From assembly GCA_963714035.1 (NCBI GenBank), contig OY970224.1, positions 1,364,001 to 1,428,000 on the forward strand: a stretch of DNA of 64,000 nucleotides. The letters run 5' to 3'. The notes under the pieces are model-generated. The model saw nothing but the letters and a program-made list of their open reading frames with translations, was not told where the DNA came from and searched no databases. The stretch's first letter is position 1. Every line of letters begins with the position of its first letter. Origin of the DNA: DATFVB01 sp963714035 (lineage in GTDB: Bacteria; Acidobacteriota; Thermoanaerobaculia; UBA5066; DATFVB01). The position numbers and the translations under genes are program-made. Of this stretch, positions 59,971 through 64,000 are shown piece after piece.

Positions 59971-61188
59971 ATGAAGAAGCGATGGATCGGAACGGGAATC
60001 GCGGCGGTCGTTCTGCTCGGCGGCCTCGTCGCCGCGCGGAGCCGCGGAAAGAACGCCGCGCCGAAGGAAGATTCGAGCCCCTTCCGGCTCGGCAAGGCCG
60101 AGGCCGACGACCTCCAGGTGAGCGTCCGCGAGGTCGGCGTCGTCGATCCCGAGACGAAGGTCGACGTGAAGTCGGCCGTTTCCGGGAAGGTGGTCGCCCT
60201 CAAGGTGCGGGAAGGCGCGGTCGTCCGGGTCGGCGACGTCCTCGCCGAGGTCGAGCCGGACGTCACGCAGGCGCAGTCGCTCTCCGACGTCCAGGCGGGC
60301 GTACGGGAGTCCCGGCTGCGGCTCGAGGACGCCGAGCGGGAGTACGCCAGCCAGAAGGCGCTCTTCGACAACGGTCTCGTCGGGAGCGACGCCATGAAGG
60401 CGGTGACGAACAAGCGCGAGATCTCCGCCCAGGAGCTCCGGGCCGCCCAGACGCGCTACCAGATCGTCGAGGACCACGGGATCCCGATCTCGGGCGATTC
60501 GACCACCCAGAAAGCGCGCGTGACGAGCCCGATGAACGGCGTCGTGATCACGAAGGGCGTCGAGCTCGGCGAGACCGTCACCTCGGGCGTCTCGTCGTTC
60601 AACGAAGGAACCGTGCTCTTCACCGTCGCGGACCTCAAGTCGCTCCTGATCCGCGTCAACCTGAACGAGGTCGACATCGCGAAGGTCCGGGTCGGCGAGC
60701 CCGTGCGGATCACGCTCGACGCGTATCCCCAGAAGGTCTTCTCCGGCAGGGTGCGCTTCGTCGCTCCGGCGGCCAAGCTCGTCGACAAGATCAAGGTCTT
60801 CGCGATCGAAGTCGCGCTCGACGAGCTCTCCGACGCCTACCGGACCGGAATGAGCGCGAACGTCGAGATCCTCGGCGAGCGGCGTCCCCACGCGATCTCC
60901 ATCCCGCTCGAAGCGCTCCAGCGCCGCGACGGGAAGCCCGTCGCCTACCGGCTGAAGGAGAATCTGCCCGACAAGACGATCGCGGCCGCGAAGGAAGGGC
61001 TCTCCGGGCGCAACAAGTACACGTGGCTGTCGGAGCACTGGAAGGACTACTTCGAGCCGGTGCCCGTCGTCGCGGGTGTGGCGACCCTGGAACGCGTCGA
61101 GGTGCTCTCGGGGCTCTCCGCGGGAAGCCGCGTCAGCCTCGAGGATCCCACGCGCAAGAAGGTCGAAAAGGACGATGAAAACAACTGA
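59971..61188 (+). CDS. HlyD/MacA-type membrane fusion protein
   Basis: The 405-residue periplasmic adaptor starts with a membrane anchor (GTGIAAVVLLGGLVAA), then the biotinyl/lipoyl-like segment VKSAVSGKVVALKVREGAVV. A coiled-coil hairpin (ESRLRLEDAEREYASQKA ... ISAQELRAAQTRY) and a second lipoyl half (ARVTSPMNGVVITKGVELG) follow. A beta-barrel and a C-terminal part (VEVLSGLSAGSRVSLEDP) complete the pattern. It bridges inner-membrane transporter and outer-membrane pore. AAGGA lies before the ATG. The ABC ATPase gene overlaps its 3-prime end. Confidence 0.92.
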   Translation: MKKRWIGTGIAAVVLLGGLVAARSRGKNAAPKEDSSPFRLGKAEADDLQVSVREVGVVDPETKVDVKSAVSGKVVALKVREGAVVRVGDVLAEVEPDVTQAQSLSDVQAGVRESRLRLEDAEREYASQKALFDNGLVGSDAMKAVTNKREISAQELRAAQTRYQIVEDHGIPISGDSTTQKARVTSPMNGVVITKGVELGETVTSGVSSFNEGTVLFTVADLKSLLIRVNLNEVDIAKVRVGEPVRITLDAYPQKVFSGRVRFVAPAAKLVDKIKVFAIEVALDELSDAYRTGMSANVEILGERRPHAISIPLEALQRRDGKPVAYRLKENLPDKTIAAAKEGLSGRNKYTWLSEHWKDYFEPVPVVAGVATLERVEVLSGLSAGSRVSLEDPTRKKVEKDDENN

Positions 61189-61876
61189 GGCCGCCCGGAT
61201 CATCGACGTCGAAGCGTTGACGAAGGTCTACGGCGCCAACGGGACCGCCGTCCACGCCCTCCGCGGGATCGACATGTCGGTCGCCGCCGGCGAATTCGTC
61301 GCGCTGATCGGCCCTTCCGGGTCGGGAAAGTCGACGCTGATGGCGATCCTCGGCTGCCTCGATTCGCCGACGGCCGGAAGCTACCGGTTCGACGGCGAAA
61401 GGGTCGACGGGCTCTCGGGGTCCGCGCTCGCGAGGATCCGCAACGAGAAGATCGGGTTCGTCTTCCAGAATTACAACCTCCTTCCGAAAGCGTCGGTGGC
61501 CCGCAACGTCGAGCTCCCGATGCTCTACGCGGGAGTCGGCCGGCGCGAACGCCGCGAGCGCGCGATGGAGCTCCTGGAGCGCGTCGGAATCGCCGAGAAG
61601 GCGCGCCAGCTTCCCGCGGCGCTCTCCGGAGGCCAGCGCCAGCGGGTCGCGATCGCCCGCGCGCTCGCCAATCGTCCGAAGATGCTCCTCGCCGACGAGC
61701 CGACGGGCGCGCTCGACTCGAAGACGGGACACGAGGTGCTCGCCCTGTTCCAGGACCTGCACGCTTCCGGGAACACGGTCCTCCTCGTCACGCACGACCC
61801 CACGATCGCGGCGCTCGCGCAGAGGCGGGTCGAGATCCACGACGGTCTCGTTCGGCCCGAAGCCGCGGCGGCGTGA
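61175..61876 (+). CDS. MacB/LolD-type ABC transporter ATPase
   Basis: The 233-residue ATP-binding subunit has Walker A GPSGSGKSTLM, Q-loop FVFQNYNLLP, the ABC signature ALSGGQRQRVAIARALA, Walker B MLLADEPTGALD and the H-loop VTHDPTIAA. The family pattern is that of FtsE/LolD/MacB exporters that energise paired permeases. It overlaps the upstream HlyD gene by 14 nt and is followed by two permease genes. Confidence 0.95.
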   Translation: MKTTEAARIIDVEALTKVYGANGTAVHALRGIDMSVAAGEFVALIGPSGSGKSTLMAILGCLDSPTAGSYRFDGERVDGLSGSALARIRNEKIGFVFQNYNLLPKASVARNVELPMLYAGVGRRERRERAMELLERVGIAEKARQLPAALSGGQRQRVAIARALANRPKMLLADEPTGALDSKTGHEVLALFQDLHASGNTVLLVTHDPTIAALAQRRVEIHDGLVRPEAAAA

Positions 61877-61909
61877 AGCCGCGATGACCCGCGGACCCGG
61901 ATTCCTCCG

Positions 61910-63166
61910 ATGAGCGCCGGCCAGGGAGCCTTCCGCGAGCGGGTCCGCTCCGCCTGGACGGAGATGCGCGAAAACCCGGGCCGGTCGACGCTCCAGGCGC
62001 TCGGCGTGATGCTCGGCGTCGCCTCGGTTCTCGGCGGATTCTCGATCGCCGACAGCCAGCGCCGCCGCTCCGAGGAGCTCTTCGTGAAGATCGGCGGGCT
62101 CGACAAGCTGAACGTCCAGCCGGCGGCCGCCGTCAAGGACGGCACCACGCCGTCGGCCCTCCAGACGGCGAACCTCGGCCTGCGCGGCGCCGACGCGGAA
62201 TCGGGCGAATCGCTCGACCGCGCCGGCATCGCGGGCGTGAGCCAGCAGAAGACGGCGCGCGTTCGCGTGCGTTCCCCCTATGGGGACCAGGAGCGCCAGA
62301 TCACCGGGATCGGCGGAGACTACTTCGCGATCAACGGCTACTCGATCGAGGCCGGAAGGTCGTTCTCGGCGCGGGACCTCGAAAGCGGCGCGCCGGTCGC
62401 GATCCTCGGCAAGGAAGCGGCGAGCGTGTTCTTCCCGACGGGCGAGGTCGTCGGCCGGCAGATCCGCGTCGGCGACACGCCCGTGACCGTGATCGGGCTG
62501 CTCCAGGAGAAGGTCTTTCGCTTCCGGAACGGGCAGGGGAACATTTTCGCGTGGCGCAACCGGTTGATCGCGCTTCCCGCGAGCCTCGTCGCCCGCCGGA
62601 TGCAGGGCGACTCGTACCAGCGCCTCGACCGCGTGACGTTCCGGCTGCCCGAGGTCCGGTCGATGTCCGCTTTTTCGAAGCAGCTCGACGTCCTCCTGAC
62701 CGCCAACCACCGGCTCCAGCGGGATTTCCGGCTCGACGACGTCGCCGCCCGGATGCGGAAGATGGAGAGCCAGGGAGACATCTACAACATGATCTTCATG
62801 CTCTCCGGCGTGCTCGCCCTCCTCGGCGGAGGGATGGTCAACGTCAACATCCAGATGGCGACGCTCAAGGAGCGCGTGCGCGAAGTGGGCGTGAAGATGG
62901 CGATCGGAGCGGGAGGGCGCGAGATCTTCAAGGAGTTCATGACCGAGGCGCTCCTGCTGACGGGCGCCGGCGGCGTCGTCGGACTGGCGATCGGCGTCGG
63001 CTTCTCGAAGGTGATCACGGCTGCAATCGGCATTCCGCTCCACATGGAGGCCGCGAGCTTCGCCTGGGCCTACGTCCTCGCGGCGGTCTTCGGGTTCGTC
63101 TTCGCCCTCTATCCCGCGTTCAAGGCGAGCCGGCTCTCGCCGATGGAGGCGCTGCGCTATGAGTGA
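61910..63166 (+). CDS. MacB-type ABC transporter permease
   Basis: The 418-residue FtsX-like permease has an N-terminal helix (RSTLQALGVMLGVASVLGGFS), a large periplasmic MacB-PCD domain (EGRSFSA-like region AGRSFSARDLESGAPVAILG), and a C-terminal membrane bundle. The latter includes MIFMLSGVLALLGGGMVNVN, REVGVKMAIGAGGREI and AYVLAAVFGFVFALYPAFKA. It probably exports a small molecule or lipopeptide; the substrate is unknown. The start of the second permease overlaps its end by 8 nt. Confidence 0.92.
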   Translation: MSAGQGAFRERVRSAWTEMRENPGRSTLQALGVMLGVASVLGGFSIADSQRRRSEELFVKIGGLDKLNVQPAAAVKDGTTPSALQTANLGLRGADAESGESLDRAGIAGVSQQKTARVRVRSPYGDQERQITGIGGDYFAINGYSIEAGRSFSARDLESGAPVAILGKEAASVFFPTGEVVGRQIRVGDTPVTVIGLLQEKVFRFRNGQGNIFAWRNRLIALPASLVARRMQGDSYQRLDRVTFRLPEVRSMSAFSKQLDVLLTANHRLQRDFRLDDVAARMRKMESQGDIYNMIFMLSGVLALLGGGMVNVNIQMATLKERVREVGVKMAIGAGGREIFKEFMTEALLLTGAGGVVGLAIGVGFSKVITAAIGIPLHMEAASFAWAYVLAAVFGFVFALYPAFKASRLSPMEALRYE

Positions 63167-64000
63167 AGGCATCCTGGGGCTCAACGCCCCGGCAGCGCCG
63201 GCCGCCCCGGCCGGGCCGGCCGCCGCGGAAACGCCGCGCCGCCGCTTCACCTTTTCGGCGCGGGCGGGGCTCGTCTTCTCGGTCGTCCTCGGCGGCCTCG
63301 TGGAGCTCTGGGCGCACAAGCTCCGGTCGATCCTCACGCTCACGCTCCTGACCCTGGGGGTCTTCGCGCTCGTCGTGATGACGTCGGTGCTCGACGGCGT
63401 GCTCGACAAGATCGCGACCGGCTTCGCGGGGCTCGCATGGGACGGGACGGTCATGGTGGTCCCGAAGTCGCCCGAAACGACCGAGGAGCAGAAGCGATTC
63501 GCCATGAGCCCCGGCCTGCGGTTCGAAGACCTCCCGCGCGTCGCGGCGGCCGATCCGAGGGTCGTCGGGATCCTGCCGCGCGCCGACAAGCGGTCGGCGA
63601 CCCGCGTGCCGGGAGGAACGGAGCGGATCTACGTCACCGGCGTCACCCCGGACTATGCGGCGCTGATGAACCGCCCGATCGGGCTCGGGCGCGGCCTGAC
63701 GCCCGACGACGAGCGGCGGCGGAGCACGGTCGCGGTCGTGGGCGCGACCCTCGCGTCGAAGCTCTTCGGCGGCTCGGACCCCGTCGGACGCGACATGACC
63801 GTCGAGGGAGTCCCGTTCCGGATCGTCGGCGTCCAGGCGCCTGGCCAGATCTTCTCGGACGAGAACTACATGGACGCCAACGGAATCCACATCCCGCTCG
63901 CGACCTACATGGACCGGATCGATCCCGACCATCAGATCGCCCAGATCGCCGTGAAGCTCCGGAAGAAGAGCGACATGGGCGCGGTTTCCGCGATGATCCT
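63159..64000 (+). CDS. Second MacB-type ABC permease (partial, cut by window end)
   Basis: The first roughly 280 residues of a permease paralogous to the upstream gene are visible. An Ala/Pro-rich N-terminus precedes a helix (LRSILTLTLLTLGVFALVVM) and a periplasmic domain (DPVGRDMTVEGVPFRIVGVQ, GRGLTPDDERRRSTVAVVG). Two separate permeases with one ATPase and one HlyD protein indicate a heteromeric efflux pump. The gene continues beyond the window. Confidence 0.9.
   Translation, partial: MSEGILGLNAPAAPAAPAGPAAAETPRRRFTFSARAGLVFSVVLGGLVELWAHKLRSILTLTLLTLGVFALVVMTSVLDGVLDKIATGFAGLAWDGTVMVVPKSPETTEEQKRFAMSPGLRFEDLPRVAAADPRVVGILPRADKRSATRVPGGTERIYVTGVTPDYAALMNRPIGLGRGLTPDDERRRSTVAVVGATLASKLFGGSDPVGRDMTVEGVPFRIVGVQAPGQIFSDENYMDANGIHIPLATYMDRIDPDHQIAQIAVKLRKKSDMGAVSAMI

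Overview
The window is a high-GC, gene-dense bacterial chromosome segment. It most likely comes from an Acidobacteriota genome. That assignment is an inference from family content: an acidobacterial VWFA-related secreted protein, a Ser/Thr kinase fused to a periplasmic beta-propeller, DUF1579 proteins, an ETF:menaquinone oxidoreductase-type FeS protein, and several secreted dipeptidases. No rRNA, tRNA, CRISPR array, prophage or transposase gene was recognised.

Layout. 1-4.4 kb: the start of an exported protein, a SpoIID/SPOR lipoprotein, a class I/II aminotransferase and a DnaC-like ATPase, all on the minus strand. 4.4-5.1 kb: a tandem array of a hairpin-forming repeat that recurs at 39 kb and 55 kb. 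5.1-24.5 kb: an atypical P450, a VWFA protein, a LolA/TPR-like protein, sufT, an ETF:quinone oxidoreductase-like FeS protein, an AraC regulator, two DUF1579 paralogues, a ketopantoate reductase, a Ser/Thr kinase, a secreted DPP III, an S9 peptidase, a lipoprotein and etfAB. 24.6-41.2 kb: the fatty-acid and phospholipid gene order yceD-rpmF-plsX-fabH-fabD ... fabG ... acpP-fabF on the minus strand. It is interrupted by a DUF885 peptidase, a secreted M24 peptidase, and a six-gene plus-strand operon that encodes a complete trans-4-hydroxy-L-proline degradation route. 41.2-46.3 kb: an exopolysaccharide cassette of three glycosyltransferases and a polyprenyl-phosphate sugar transferase. 46.6-53.8 kb: a phosphodiesterase-like protein, a methyltransferase, a lysophospholipid acyltransferase homologue, an M24 peptidase and an RluA pseudouridine synthase that overlaps a basic H1-like protein. 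53.9-56.9 kb: three thioredoxin-fold genes, a PfpI-like protein and an Lmo0937-type small membrane protein. 57.2-59.9 kb: a split LigD system, with an unknown protein, a polymerase and a ligase as three overlapping genes. 60-64 kb: an HlyD/MacB-type ABC efflux operon, cut by the window end.

Most notable result. The gene at 55220-55957 contains an in-frame TGA inside a GSFT-x-PPFR motif. This is the position of selenocysteine in iodothyronine deiodinases. A hairpin with a GGU-containing apical loop begins 11 nt after the TGA, as bacterial SECIS elements do. This looks like a bacterial deiodinase-like selenoprotein that ordinary gene callers would break in two. Its last roughly 25 codons and its stop codon come from a copy of the dispersed hairpin repeat. 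The repeat shows compensatory base changes in both of its stems between copies, which argues for selection on a folded structure.

Metabolic links. Secreted peptidases (DPP III, S9, DUF885, M24) together with the hydroxyproline operon suggest use of proteinaceous, possibly collagen-like, material. EtfAB and the membrane FeS oxidoreductase would connect acyl-CoA or amino-acid oxidation to menaquinone. All coordinates were read by eye; no database search or folding program was run.
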